Positions 1 through 10,757 of a DNA stretch of 64,000 bases are shown here, piece by piece; the first letter of the stretch is position 1; each line of letters opens with the position of its first letter. Source of the DNA: Aliivibrio wodanis (GTDB lineage Bacteria > Pseudomonadota > Gammaproteobacteria > Enterobacterales > Vibrionaceae). The stretch spans positions 1,922,001-1,986,000 of the forward strand of contig LN554846.1 in assembly GCA_000953695.1 (NCBI GenBank), in the 5' to 3' direction. The translations under genes were made by a program, and so were the position numbers. Under the pieces are notes generated by a model. That model did no database searches. It saw only the letters and a list, made by a program, of their open reading frames with translations, and was not told the origin of the DNA.

Positions 1-572
1 TCAGGTTTGAGCTTTACATACATAACCTTGTAAAGACCACCTGAAATATCAACCGAACTCACACCTGTAATCAAACTAAAACGGTCAACCAATACACGCT
101 CGGTGTAATCGGTAAGCTCAGTTCGATCCATAACGCTTGAACTTAAATTGATATATAAAGACGCTTCGCCACTGCCGTTATTCTTAAAGACAACGGGGTC
201 ATCCGCTTCATCAGGCAAACTTCGCTGGGCACGAGCTACCGCATCACGAATATCACTCACACCGGTATTTAAGTCGTAACCTAGATCAAAGGTAATCGTA
301 ATACGAGACATGCTGTTACGAGTGGTTGACTCTATTTCATCAATACCACTAATACCTGAAAGCTGATCTTCTAATACAGTCGTGATCTGACTTTCAATAA
401 TCGTCGCCGAAGCACCTTCATAACGAGTACTAATAGAAACCACAGGGCTTTCAATATCAGGCATTTCACGTACGGCTAGTTTACTAAACGACACCGCACC
501 AAACACACACAACAACAAACTTAAAACAATGGCAACCACGGGCCTTTTTACTGAGGTATCAGATAACCACAT
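1..572 (-). CDS. RND multidrug efflux pump, inner-membrane subunit (N-terminal part, cut by window edge)
   Basis: The reading frame begins with ATG at 570-572 and stays open to the window edge, giving about 190 residues. It starts MWLSDTSVKRPVVAIVLSLL, a short cytoplasmic leader followed by the first membrane helix, then porter-domain sequence with the RND-typical stretch REMPDIESPVVSISTRYEGA. AcrB/MexB-type pumps use the proton gradient to export drugs across both membranes together with an adaptor and a TolC-like channel. It lies 2 bases after the stop of the adaptor gene, so both are one operon. The substrate cannot be told. The C-terminal four fifths are outside the window. Confidence 0.9.
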   Translation of the reverse strand, partial: MWLSDTSVKRPVVAIVLSLLLCVFGAVSFSKLAVREMPDIESPVVSISTRYEGASATIIESQITTVLEDQLSGISGIDEIESTTRNSMSRITITFDLGYDLNTGVSDIRDAVARAQRSLPDEADDPVVFKNNGSGEASLYINLSSSVMDRTELTDYTERVLVDRFSLITGVSSVDISGGLYKVMYVKLKP

Positions 573-574
573 GA

Positions 575-1630
575 TTATTGTCCTTTAGCAACAGGTTGAG
601 TCTCTTGTTCAAGTAACTTAACGGTTACGCCTTCACGCATATTAACTAAGCCTTGAACTACGATATCTTGACCAATCTCTAAACCAGATTCAATCACTAC
701 GCGGTTTTCAACACGAGCGCCCAGTGTAACTTGAGTTCGTGTCACTTTATTATCATCACCGATGACATAAACATAGCGTTTTGTACCTGAGTACTCTAAT
801 GCTTGAACTGGAATGATTGGTGCATTAATCGCAGGGAAGTCTAACTCTGCAGCCATCAACATACCCGGTTTCATTTTTAGATCTTTATTTGGAAATTCAA
901 TACGAATACGTAAATTCAAGGTTTCAGCATTAATACGAGAATCAATACCCACTACTTTTCCTGAAAATACTGTTTTCCCCCATGCTTGGCTCATAGCATC
1001 TACTTTCATGCCGGTAGATAACATAGAAAGATAACGCTCTGGTACTTGTAGATCTAACTGCATTAAAGACAAATTATCTAAGGTCAGTAATTCAGTTCCA
1101 GCATTAACCATTTTTCCGCGGCTAAAATCGATGAATCCGACCGTGCCAGAAAAAGGAGCTGAAATGTGAAGATCTGATAAATTTGCATTTGCCGCTTCTA
1201 AACGTGCTTGGGCAATATCAACGCTGGCTTTTTGGCCATCAATTTCTGTCTGAGTAATGGCGTTCTTTTTCGCTAAGCGTTGAAATTCTTTTAGCTTACG
1301 TTTTTCATCATTTAAATACGCTTGAGCCTCTTTAATAGCCGCACTGGCTTTATCATCATTTAATTGAATTAAAAGCTGACCTTTTTTGACCTCTTGATTT
1401 GCCTTAACCGCAATTCGGTCAATTTTTCCAGAGACCTCAGGAGAGATAATGACAGACTCTGCCGCTTCTAATTTACCGATTAAAGATAATGATTGAGATA
1501 TTTCATGTGTTGCAACCTCTTCAGAGACAACAGCAACCGATTGATTTCCTCTTGGTTTCTTAGCATAAGAAGGTGTTGATAAAGTGCATGCTAATAAAAC
1601 AGCAAGAGTAATAGACTTAGTTTGATTCAT
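575..1630 (-). CDS. RND efflux periplasmic adaptor (membrane fusion protein, HlyD/AcrA family)
   Basis: A 351-residue protein with a signal peptide (about residues 1-23, ending TPSYA). It then shows the order expected of membrane fusion proteins: first lipoyl half (SPEVSGKIDRIAVKANQEVKKGQLLIQLND), a short alpha-hairpin with many Ala/Glu/Lys, the second lipoyl half (LHISAPFSGTVGFIDFSRG), then beta-barrel and membrane-proximal domains. It bridges the inner-membrane RND pump encoded immediately downstream to an outer-membrane channel that is not in the window. The signal peptide lacks a lipobox Cys, so it is probably a soluble or inner-membrane-tethered adaptor. Family assignment is firm; the exported substrate is unknown. 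Confidence 0.9.
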   Translation of the reverse strand: MNQTKSITLAVLLACTLSTPSYAKKPRGNQSVAVVSEEVATHEISQSLSLIGKLEAAESVIISPEVSGKIDRIAVKANQEVKKGQLLIQLNDDKASAAIKEAQAYLNDEKRKLKEFQRLAKKNAITQTEIDGQKASVDIAQARLEAANANLSDLHISAPFSGTVGFIDFSRGKMVNAGTELLTLDNLSLMQLDLQVPERYLSMLSTGMKVDAMSQAWGKTVFSGKVVGIDSRINAETLNLRIRIEFPNKDLKMKPGMLMAAELDFPAINAPIIPVQALEYSGTKRYVYVIGDDNKVTRTQVTLGARVENRVVIESGLEIGQDIVVQGLVNMREGVTVKLLEQETQPVAKGQ

Positions 1631-1848
1631 ATTGATACTTATTATTTGAATTATTAAAATTACTTACTGACTCTAGTTTACCAAGTGAAAGCGGTTTTGT
1701 TCGTCAATGAATGTAAAGATGGTGCAATAAACTGTAAAAACAATCACTTCCATATGACCCTTTTTTATATTATTTGTTCAAAAATGGTGCTTTTTACCCC
1801 TTTTTGACGAAAAACCAATCATTCAAACCAAAAAACAAAGAAAAGTGC

Positions 1849-1876
1849 TTTACAGAAAAACGAAGTTTGCTATTAT
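1849..1876 (+). promoter_or_regulatory. Promoter of tRNA-Tyr
   Basis: TTTACA at 1849-1854 and TATTAT at 1871-1876 are separated by 16 bases. A GC-rich discriminator (TCGCTCCG) follows, typical of stringently controlled stable-RNA promoters. The mature tRNA begins about 55 bases downstream of the expected start. The rest of 1631-1936 shows no gene. Confidence 0.55.
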
Positions 1877-1936
1877 TCGCTCCGAACTTGGCAAGGTCGT
1901 TGGGAAAACTCTTGTTAAGTATAAAAATCTCTCGTT

Positions 1937-2020
<84 letters not shown>

Positions 2021-2042
2021 TTATTTATCTAGTTAGAGATCG

Positions 2043-2075
2043 AAAAGCCAATTCAGAAATGAGTTGGCTTTTTTT
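2043..2075 (+). terminator. Intrinsic terminator after tRNA-Tyr
   Basis: AAAGCCAATTC (2044-2054) and GAGTTGGCTTT (2061-2071) form an 11-bp stem with a 6-base loop, followed by a T run. Confidence 0.85.
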
Positions 2076-2123
2076 GTGCCTGCTATTTCTTCTGTAATAC
2101 CAATCCAATATTAATAGATATAA

Positions 2124-2296
2124 TACCAATCGTAGTAAATAACTGATCATCCTAGCAGGTTAAAATACTCGATAACTGCGTTTAAATTTTTGATTGTAGG
2201 ATAACTACTTACCGAAACTATTTGTCGAAAAGTGCCGCCTTGTTCTCAAGCATTTTTACTTCGCTATTTCTGATCACTTACTTACTGTGAGTGGTA
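2124..2296. repeat. Dispersed MITE-like repeat, copy A (about 173 bp)
   Basis: The element starts TACCAAT (2124) and ends GTGGTA (2296), with an internal conserved block near ATTGTAGGATAACTACTTA. It matches the elements at 14797-14956 and, inverted, at 45027-45186. Its two outer ends match the short element at 41711-41756 almost base for base. A second TACCAAT at 2098-2104 just outside suggests nested or duplicated ends. No coding capacity is seen. It fills most of the gene-free gap 2076-2353. Confidence 0.75.
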
Positions 2297-2353
2297 TAAA
2301 AATAGCCAATCAAAGATCGGCCATTTCATTAATGCTATTGCAAATACGTTACT

Positions 2354-5300
2354 CTAATTAAATAACTCTCTCCAGAAGATCAAGTTATTAGATTTGCGTT
2401 GCTCGCCAAATACAGCAACTGCAGATGGATTTTGTTGATACATATTTGCATCACTACACTCATCTTCATTTGTATTATTTTCATCCAAACGCCAACAGTA
2501 ACCTAGCCAATCTGAGCTATCATCATCAATGGCATTTGCTACTGTCATATCTTGTAAATCAAATTGCAGTACTGCACTGCCTTGAATATCACCAGAAATA
2601 TTTAAATCAAAGAGGCCTTCCAATAACGTTGGGGCAGGAATAATGACATTCAAATTAGTTGGTGTTGTAATAGGTGCGGTAAAACTGCCTATTAATGATG
2701 TTCCACTAGAACTATCCCAAGTGTTAACCTCAAAGCTATCGCCATTCCAGAACTCTATATTCATCTCTATAGGCAAAGGCGTCATCGTTGGACCATGAGT
2801 ATCCTTTAACGTTAGTCGTCCAAATCGTAAGTCTAAGGTTTCACTAAATTGATGACTTATCTTCGCGGTTGTTTGCCCGCTAAGAATATATGGAACATTC
2901 TCATTATTAGAAAGAAGCGTGGTTTCTATCTCTGATTGAGGAGCTTGTGGTTCGCCTTGAGCATCTACCGAACGAACGACCCACATATTACTCTCATTTA
3001 CAGAATACTGACCGCTGCTCCATTGACCTGAGAAATTACACTTATTACTTGTAAAATCAATTGGTAATAATTGTGTTACCAATATTTCATCTGCACAAAG
3101 ATCTAAACCTGAATTAGAAATAGTGAACTCGATATCCACAGGTTCAAAACTGCTTGCGGAAGTAAAGAGTCGCTCGTCGTAATAACTTAAACTGTCCCCT
3201 TCAGCGCCCTGAGCTTCTAAGGTTAACGCTAATTCAAGATCAGGCTTGCCATAATAGCTCCAATACTCATCATTTCCTGTAACGAGCTCTATATCACTGC
3301 TAAATGAATGACTCACTATTTCAAACTGCGCAGGATAAAAGTGACCAATAGAACCCGTATCAAGAGTTAAATGAGTGGTTGTTAAACCTAAATACCTTTC
3401 AGCGGCATAATTTAAGTCGATACTACCTACTTCATGATACTTATAACCGACAACTTCAGATATTCCCTCAACAAAATCAAGTGTCGTAGGTATATCTAGT
3501 TGGCCAAGTGTCTTACTAACAGGGGTAACAATACTACCTATTACCGTTGGAGCTACATAATTAAAGTTATGAGTTAAAGTCCCACCTTTAGCAACCGCTT
3601 TCACTGTCACATCAAATGATGTTTGAGCAGGTACAAACTCAGTGACTCCAACAGGATTAACTACCCCAACTCCATTCAAGCTTGCTGCAATAGTTTCAAG
3701 CTCTAGAGCATAAGGAACTACGCTCATAGACTTAGAGTGATCCCAACCTCCATTCACTCCTCCATCAGGTACATATTCTGTCGAAATTTGAATAGCACCA
3801 GAATCAAAATAGGCAGCAGAAATAACAGCTTTACCAGAAACAAAATCGCTTACTATCGGTGTATAACCCGAGTCAAACACATTCTCTGGTGCAGATATAT
3901 CACCGACGCGTAACCCTATGGGTTTTTGTGTCCCTTGAGCATAATCAACCTTGAAATTTACATTTTTAGTCCCTTCATAATCTTTATTTATCTGACAGAC
4001 TGGTGAACCACTACTATCTACCACTGTTTGTCTTGTTAATGTGAGTTTAAACGGTTCACCAGATAAATAATAAGGTGAATACGCTATAGGATGATTATCC
4101 CCCAACTCCACATCAAGTACGTAACCTTCTTTGCGGAAAGTAATCCCATGACTATCATCATCAATACTATTATCAGTCACTACTTCTGCATGCACAGATA
4201 GCTCCATTCCCTCGTAATAACTCTCTAAATAGACTTGTCGTACACTCTCACTGTTATACTTAATAATAATGGGTGAATCACATTTATTAGAGCCAGAGCT
4301 AGGATCGCTATTTGATACAGATAACCAACAAGAACCAGACAATGACCCATTGCCACTTAATTTATTGACAGATATTTCAATATCATCATCAAATTTAATT
4401 GGCACTCCATTATCATCTAAAGTAGTAACATCAATAGTCACTACTTCACACGTCAATGGATTGTAATTATCTGCAACGACACTAATATCTGAAACGGCTG
4501 ACTTAACTTCAAATAAGTAATCTTCCACTTCACCACCAATAACCAAACCAGTTGAAGGCACTGATACAGAGCTAACACGCATACGCATTAACACGTCACC
4601 TTTAGTTCCTTTTGGTACTGTGATATCAATGCTATTGTTACCTGAGTTCAGACTAAATACATTTTTCTCGCTGTTATCTAATGTTTTACTTCCATCCCAG
4701 TCAAACCAAAGACTTAAAGTCGAAGCTTGAGATGCATTAATAACAAATCGATGTGTTTTACCATCTTGTAATTGAATATGATGATCAGTAGGAGCAACTG
4801 ATAAACCATCAATAGATAGTAGACCATCATCATCGAGATCAGCATTAGCCTCTGCATCCCATAATGCAGAGAAGTTAGAGTTCCAAGTTGCACCAAGATA
4901 TAAGCTAGATTTGTAATGATGAGGAGGGTCTCCACCATCATCGATCATAGCATCACCATAATCGGCTTGTCGTAAACAGCCCGCAGCATCATTCACATTT
5001 AAGGATTTATTCTGTCCTTCTAGCTGGAAGCTAGCTTTACCAGAAGTCGTATCGACTCGATATAAAGCTGTTTTATTCATTAAATCATACGTACCATCAC
5101 CGTCAGTGTCATGATTTCCGCCATTCGTCATCGCATAAATAATCCCAGAGGTATCCATTGCATAACCTCCTGAATACCCTAAACTTCCGCCCGGAGCCAA
5201 TGCAGTTGGTATTTCAAAAGTAAAACTATAGGTTTTGACCTCTCCAGAATTAATATCTAAAGTGTAATATTTCTTCGATTTTAACCGCACTCCATAGACT

Positions 5301-8300
5301 AGATTTTGATCACCATAAAAAGTTAAGGCTATGTCTGGGTCCCATGGCAATGAACTTATAGCAAAGCCTTTCGCAATATCAATTCCCACAGCTGTAAACT
5401 CTAGCGTTTTTAAGTTTACTTTTATCAACTCACCCCACTGACGATAAAGTATAATCAAGTATTTACCATCTAACGTCACCGCACCTTGGTTGGCTTTGAT
5501 AACAGATGAAGCATCATTACCAAAGGTTAACGTTTGCCCTTTCACATAGCTAATGTACGTTTTATGTTTTAAATTCATCAACGTTAGATCATGAGCTGCT
5601 TTAATCTCGCCTAAAGAGATAAACTCAGCGCCAAATGACTGGTCAGCAACCGCTAATTGAACTTTCCCTTGGCCTTTTGAGGTTTCAGCACTTATTCCAT
5701 AAATAAGACCATCAATAACATTAAGACCTATTGCGTTAATCCAAGGAACCGCTAATTTTTTATTAAGATCACTAAACTCGACAACCCCATTTTTTACATT
5801 CCATTTAGAATAAGAAAACTTACTTCCTGTTGCTTTAGTTTGAACAAAGCTACTACAGGTACTCTCTGGGATAATAGGTTGAGGCATTAAATAAACACGA
5901 TGATCCTCAACTTCACCAAATTGAATAAAGCTATCGTCAATTACGTTATCTAAATCAAGCTGTGTTCCTACTCTCAACCGCATATAACTTGGCGACATTT
6001 GTGAACCTGCATCGGCTAGTTGAGTTGCACTCCAAGTTAAAGTCACTGTCTGTCTGCCATTCGATGGAATACGCTGATAAGTACTCTCAAGATCGTTCAT
6101 TTTGTCATTGGTATTAATATCTATCCAACCGACAAGAAAAGCATCTGAACCGGTATTATTAACAACCGTAACGTCTGTACTCCACGCATTTGTTGTGTCG
6201 ATATAGAGATTATTAGGGTAGCCATTTTCATCATTAATCCCATTGGTATCATCCCCACTAGCCGTATCATTACCTTGAGGGCTGGTCTCTACATCAGGAA
6301 TGTTATCGCCAATATAAAGCTGACTAGAGACAATGTGATAGTCAAACTCGTCGTTATCATTGTATTTACTTGGGAGATCGCCATAGTCAAAGCCGCTTAC
6401 ACAACCAAAGTTGGCATTATCAATAATATTACCCGCTGAAGCGACGCTTGGCGCGATACCACGAAAAGCAATACGTGTTAAATATTGGCCAGAAGGAACC
6501 TTGTATAATCCAGTGAACGTCTGCCAAAAAGGTTGCCCTACAACAGATAATTGTGAAGTGGTATTGTCTGGAGAACCAATATCCAAAGACATAATTTCTG
6601 ATGAGCTACCATTGATAGTACGTTTTGAGTAATCAAACGACCATGTTAATACAGTACCAGGCTCTGTAACGATATCTTGATATAAGATACCAGGATGATA
6701 GGCACTAAGTTCAGCAACATTAGGACTACCATCAAGAGGAGGTGCAGTAACAAACAATCCATAACGGCTTGACTCGATTTGGTTTCGGTCAGAAATATTC
6801 CCAGAGTGAGGCATAAGTTTCGGGTTTACTTGAACCACTGACCAACCCGCTATCGAGCTTTCTGGCGTATCATAGCCATTATGTCCATGTTCTAAATACA
6901 GTTGTTCAAACGATCCATTTTGTAATCCGGCATCACAGCTTGCTATATCTAGTGATGGTGCTGCTATCCACACTTGGTAATCTTCCACTTCACCGTTCGA
7001 AGCAACGCCCGTGGGCTCTAAGAGACCTGCTGCTAATGTAGAATAACGAACTCGCATCCATGATTCACCATGAACATCATAGGCAGACAAAGAAAGTGGG
7101 ATCGTATTAACTCCTTGCTCTACTGGTATAAGAGTTAGTACACGTTCTGAGTAGCTTTGTCTATTTCTAGTAAAACCAGACCAAGAACCATCCTGATTGA
7201 GGTCTAACCAAACAGACACAAACCCTTTATTAGAGGCTGTGATCACCAACTCATTGGTAACGATTTGCTCCATTCCATTATCATCAAGGTAATTAGTGTG
7301 AAATATCGATTTTCTTGCTTTAGAGATGAGGCGGTTATTTGGATTGATCTCAACACCATCATCACCAAGATCACTACTTGCTGTTCGTTCTGGATTACCA
7401 TTAGTATCTTTAGTAACTAGCGTACCTAAGAAAACATCCGGTTGATAATAATGTCTTGCTCCATCATCGGATTTAGTGACAGGGAAAGTTGACACTTCCC
7501 AACCTGTATTTATATCTTCATTAGGAGCATCACCATAATCAAACTCTTCTGTGCAGCCAAACTGAACGTTGTCGATAATATTACCCACAGAATCCGCTGC
7601 ATTACCTTTTGATGGTTTTTCAGCTTTAAACGCAAGTCGTGTAACAAATTGACCTGCAGGTACGATGTATTTTGGACTGATTGTCGTTGAGTTATGGTTT
7701 AACCAATTTGGTGTTGCATCGTATGAATACGCATAAGATGGAGACGTTTCATCCACACCACCCAAAGAAAAACGTATTTTTTGATCACATACAGAAGAAC
7801 CGAAATTGCTACACTCCCGCATTTGAGCACTACGTTGAATATAGTCAAAAGACCAAGAGAGCTCTGCACCTGGCAGGGTCACAATATCTTGATACAGCAT
7901 ACCTGGCACATACGCGTTAAGCTCGGCAACTTTTTGAGTGCCGTCTCTAGGTGGCGTCACTCCTTCAAATGTTGAATATGTAGCAATTTCAATTTTTTTT
8001 GCATTCTCTTGATCGCTAGGATTAATATCAACTGGTATTACTGACCAACCTGGTGTTTCATCATCAGGGGTAAATTGATTATTATAGTTAAGTTCAAATG
8101 ACCCATTTTGCACACCAGCTAAGCAACCGCCAAACGAGATAGATGGCGCAGCAATAACAACGTTATAATCTTCAACTTCACCATCAGTTGCTATACCTGT
8201 CGGTGAACTAATCTCAGAAACCGTCGATGCATATCGTATGCGTAAATAGTTATTTCCATGAGGCGTTGATGCCGATAATGAAAATTTGATGCTATTTTGA

Positions 8301-10345
8301 CTACCTTGAACAATCGTAGCACCTTGAATAATATGCTCTGAAGTCCCATCTGGTGCAGTATCTTCCCAGTCACCGTCTTGATTCAAATCTAGCCAAATGC
8401 TAATAAAACCAGGCTGAGAGGCAGTAATGATAAGCTCATTCTCTACAACAGAAACGGAGCCATCATCATGCATAATATTCGTTTGTAGAACTGGCTGATT
8501 GCTTGACTGACTGAGAACTGGGTCATTTGGATTAAATAAAACACCATCATCGGTAGTTTCCGAATCAGCCGTTAACTTTGTGCCGTCGCCATCAGCTTCG
8601 GTATCATAAAAAGCCGGGCAATCATTAGGGTCTGTAGTCCCTAAACAGAACAACGACTTCTGATGACTAGCTCCTGATGAGACTCTATAAGTTGGATAAG
8701 AGGCATTACCCCATCCATTATTTAAATTGATATTCTCAGGCGTATCACCGTAATCTGATGGAGATATTAATGAAACAAATGGACTAAATTCTGATGTATC
8801 TGAATAGGCATTTAATGTATTCACAGTAATCGCATTTATTTTACTATTTCCAGTTAATCCAGATACACTCGATATAGAACATGAAAAATGACTATCAGAA
8901 TCAGTTATGCAAGATCCTAAATAATTCTTACCTGCCGTAAATCCTGAAGAGAAATAAGCACCATTGAGATCTGCTTCATATATTTCTACTGTCATATTAG
9001 AAAACGTAGATTGCTTAATACCTGTACCTATGTAGCCACTAATACTTAGAATCGTTCCATTCAACTCTGCTTGATTAATAATCGGCGTATCAATAAATCC
9101 ATTTGAAGCATTAATTAAACTAGAGAAATAAACATCATCATTTGTATCAGCCTCGCCAACACCAGCATTTGTTCCACCTCCAGTGAGATCAATACCAATA
9201 CCTTTTGTATTATAAAATGTATTCTGACTTAATTTATTATCATCACTCTCCAATATTCTTATACCAGATATTGAGTTTGACCATGAATAATTTGAATTAT
9301 AAAATCCAGAATTTGAAATATGGTTATTTGATATAATATTGTCATTTGACTGGTAAACAAAAATAGATGCTGCTTGATTATGAGTATCTTCACCACTTAC
9401 AGCATAATCAATAATATTATTAGTGATGATATTGTATTCACTACCACCCCAAAGAATAATACCTGAATCTCGTAAATTATAAAGCGAGTTCCCTGTAATT
9501 TGACAGCTTTGACTACTATCTAAATAAATAGCATCATCAAAACTTCTCATAATGAAATTATTAAATTTAATTACATGAGAATTTGAAATCTTAATACCAT
9601 AATCACTGTTTAATGGCTGCCTATGATTTCGTAAAGTAATATTTAGCTGTTTTGAATCAACGTTTGTATATGAAAAATTATCCATTGTTAATGGGGAATT
9701 TAGTATAATTGTATTGCTTGCCATTGTTGGAATAAATATTGCGTTGTCAGCAAAAGACTGATGATTATCTTGCTCTAACCCACGCTTAGTTAATCCATTT
9801 ATTCCACGCCCTGTTGTCAGATATTTAGAATTGACTAAAAACTGCCTTAATGAGCCATCACCATTATCGTTATTATTAGTAATCGTACTATAATTAATAC
9901 CAAGGTTGGCCCCTGTAGTATTCCCAGTAATGTACACTTCTGTAGAAAAACCTTCTGATATGGATGGATATACTTGAACAGGACGGCAATCAGAGCAATC
10001 TCCACGTTCTGAATATAATGAACCGTCCATATCATTGCTTCCTGAACCGTACCCCGGAACCGCACTATATAATGAAATAGTATAAGTTCCAGTTGGGAGC
10101 CCAGAAAAACTATAATAACCAGATGATGATGTTGTTGTTATATTATACCCGTTCCCCGTGAGTCTTATTTTATGCCCTACAAGAGATAATACAGACATTC
10201 CTTTTGAAGAGTTATATGGACGGACTACACCACCAAAGTTATAATCTTCATATATATACCCAGAAACACTTGCAGCATTAGTCACTGTAGAAAATAACAT
10301 TCCAATAATGAATAATCGAAAGAACATCATAATAGTTATTCTCAT
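2354..10345 (-). CDS. Giant secreted multidomain protein (SdrD_B-like, beta-helix, four GEVED repeats, MshQ-type C-terminus)
   Basis: A 2663-residue protein with a signal peptide (about 1-24, ending VTNA). In order: an SdrD B/transthyretin-like domain (about 26-110, YIYEDYNFGG...GLPTGTYTISL); a right-handed parallel beta-helix of NosD type (about 255-390); four GEVED-domain repeats whose GEVED motifs fall near residues 722, 1118, 1477 and 1938, each preceded by Ca-binding-like LDLNQDG; interleaved NGSFE...W jelly-roll-like modules (about 740-905 and 1130-1270); and a long C-terminal part resembling the DUF6701 region of MshQ. Its ATG overlaps the stop of the PilX-like gene (ATGA), so it is the last gene of the minor-pilin operon. 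By analogy with PilY1 or MshQ it may be a pilus-tip adhesin; that role is inferred. Confidence 0.8.
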   Translation of the reverse strand: MRITIMMFFRLFIIGMLFSTVTNAASVSGYIYEDYNFGGVVRPYNSSKGMSVLSLVGHKIRLTGNGYNITTTSSSGYYSFSGLPTGTYTISLYSAVPGYGSGSNDMDGSLYSERGDCSDCRPVQVYPSISEGFSTEVYITGNTTGANLGINYSTITNNNDNGDGSLRQFLVNSKYLTTGRGINGLTKRGLEQDNHQSFADNAIFIPTMASNTIILNSPLTMDNFSYTNVDSKQLNITLRNHRQPLNSDYGIKISNSHVIKFNNFIMRSFDDAIYLDSSQSCQITGNSLYNLRDSGIILWGGSEYNIITNNIIDYAVSGEDTHNQAASIFVYQSNDNIISNNHISNSGFYNSNYSWSNSISGIRILESDDNKLSQNTFYNTKGIGIDLTGGGTNAGVGEADTNDDVYFSSLINASNGFIDTPIINQAELNGTILSISGYIGTGIKQSTFSNMTVEIYEADLNGAYFSSGFTAGKNYLGSCITDSDSHFSCSISSVSGLTGNSKINAITVNTLNAYSDTSEFSPFVSLISPSDYGDTPENINLNNGWGNASYPTYRVSSGASHQKSLFCLGTTDPNDCPAFYDTEADGDGTKLTADSETTDDGVLFNPNDPVLSQSSNQPVLQTNIMHDDGSVSVVENELIITASQPGFISIWLDLNQDGDWEDTAPDGTSEHIIQGATIVQGSQNSIKFSLSASTPHGNNYLRIRYASTVSEISSPTGIATDGEVEDYNVVIAAPSISFGGCLAGVQNGSFELNYNNQFTPDDETPGWSVIPVDINPSDQENAKKIEIATYSTFEGVTPPRDGTQKVAELNAYVPGMLYQDIVTLPGAELSWSFDYIQRSAQMRECSNFGSSVCDQKIRFSLGGVDETSPSYAYSYDATPNWLNHNSTTISPKYIVPAGQFVTRLAFKAEKPSKGNAADSVGNIIDNVQFGCTEEFDYGDAPNEDINTGWEVSTFPVTKSDDGARHYYQPDVFLGTLVTKDTNGNPERTASSDLGDDGVEINPNNRLISKARKSIFHTNYLDDNGMEQIVTNELVITASNKGFVSVWLDLNQDGSWSGFTRNRQSYSERVLTLIPVEQGVNTIPLSLSAYDVHGESWMRVRYSTLAAGLLEPTGVASNGEVEDYQVWIAAPSLDIASCDAGLQNGSFEQLYLEHGHNGYDTPESSIAGWSVVQVNPKLMPHSGNISDRNQIESSRYGLFVTAPPLDGSPNVAELSAYHPGILYQDIVTEPGTVLTWSFDYSKRTINGSSSEIMSLDIGSPDNTTSQLSVVGQPFWQTFTGLYKVPSGQYLTRIAFRGIAPSVASAGNIIDNANFGCVSGFDYGDLPSKYNDNDEFDYHIVSSQLYIGDNIPDVETSPQGNDTASGDDTNGINDENGYPNNLYIDTTNAWSTDVTVVNNTGSDAFLVGWIDINTNDKMNDLESTYQRIPSNGRQTVTLTWSATQLADAGSQMSPSYMRLRVGTQLDLDNVIDDSFIQFGEVEDHRVYLMPQPIIPESTCSSFVQTKATGSKFSYSKWNVKNGVVEFSDLNKKLAVPWINAIGLNVIDGLIYGISAETSKGQGKVQLAVADQSFGAEFISLGEIKAAHDLTLMNLKHKTYISYVKGQTLTFGNDASSVIKANQGAVTLDGKYLIILYRQWGELIKVNLKTLEFTAVGIDIAKGFAISSLPWDPDIALTFYGDQNLVYGVRLKSKKYYTLDINSGEVKTYSFTFEIPTALAPGGSLGYSGGYAMDTSGIIYAMTNGGNHDTDGDGTYDLMNKTALYRVDTTSGKASFQLEGQNKSLNVNDAAGCLRQADYGDAMIDDGGDPPHHYKSSLYLGATWNSNFSALWDAEANADLDDDGLLSIDGLSVAPTDHHIQLQDGKTHRFVINASQASTLSLWFDWDGSKTLDNSEKNVFSLNSGNNSIDITVPKGTKGDVLMRMRVSSVSVPSTGLVIGGEVEDYLFEVKSAVSDISVVADNYNPLTCEVVTIDVTTLDDNGVPIKFDDDIEISVNKLSGNGSLSGSCWLSVSNSDPSSGSNKCDSPIIIKYNSESVRQVYLESYYEGMELSVHAEVVTDNSIDDDSHGITFRKEGYVLDVELGDNHPIAYSPYYLSGEPFKLTLTRQTVVDSSGSPVCQINKDYEGTKNVNFKVDYAQGTQKPIGLRVGDISAPENVFDSGYTPIVSDFVSGKAVISAAYFDSGAIQISTEYVPDGGVNGGWDHSKSMSVVPYALELETIAASLNGVGVVNPVGVTEFVPAQTSFDVTVKAVAKGGTLTHNFNYVAPTVIGSIVTPVSKTLGQLDIPTTLDFVEGISEVVGYKYHEVGSIDLNYAAERYLGLTTTHLTLDTGSIGHFYPAQFEIVSHSFSSDIELVTGNDEYWSYYGKPDLELALTLEAQGAEGDSLSYYDERLFTSASSFEPVDIEFTISNSGLDLCADEILVTQLLPIDFTSNKCNFSGQWSSGQYSVNESNMWVVRSVDAQGEPQAPQSEIETTLLSNNENVPYILSGQTTAKISHQFSETLDLRFGRLTLKDTHGPTMTPLPIEMNIEFWNGDSFEVNTWDSSSGTSLIGSFTAPITTPTNLNVIIPAPTLLEGLFDLNISGDIQGSAVLQFDLQDMTVANAIDDDSSDWLGYCWRLDENNTNEDECSDANMYQQNPSAVAVFGEQRKSNNLIFWRELFN

Positions 10346-10752
10346 AAACTCACCTCGACTTGAATTCTTTTCTGAGTAGAAATATCACCAGCAGTACAAC
10401 TTGCAATGCTTTCTAATCTAAAATGTTCATTGCCATCTAATGAAACGTATTGAGTACATAATAAAGAAGCAGTGCACTGATCTATGCCTTTAAAATCTTG
10501 AAATGAAATAGCGGCAATATCAATAAAACAGGCGCTTGCTGTTGGTAAGTTTAATGGACGCAATAACTGAGCTCCGTATTCAATCGCGGATCTTGCCGTC
10601 CAATGCGCTCTTGTTCCTAATACTTCGTAACTTACTGAATATTGAGAGTTCTCAGATAGTTTTAACATAGAGCCCGCTAAACTAAATAAGATCACAACGG
10701 TAAATATCAACATTACTAATGCTCCGCCCGTTTGATTTTTATATGTTTTCAT
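10342..10752 (-). CDS. PilX/MshP-like minor pilin
   Basis: A 136-residue protein with a type IV pilin-like N-terminus (MKTYKNQTGGALVMLIFTVV). A short basic leader is followed by one hydrophobic helix, and then a small globular domain with four to five Cys. It lacks the Glu5 found in major pilins, as PilX and MshP proteins often do. Its position after a PilW-like gene and its 4-base overlap with the giant adhesin gene match PilW-PilX-PilY1 and MshO-MshP-MshQ arrangements. It probably joins the priming complex at the pilus tip; this is inferred from family and context. Confidence 0.75.
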   Translation of the reverse strand: MKTYKNQTGGALVMLIFTVVILFSLAGSMLKLSENSQYSVSYEVLGTRAHWTARSAIEYGAQLLRPLNLPTASACFIDIAAISFQDFKGIDQCTASLLCTQYVSLDGNEHFRLESIASCTAGDISTQKRIQVEVSL

Positions 10753-10757
10753 TCTAT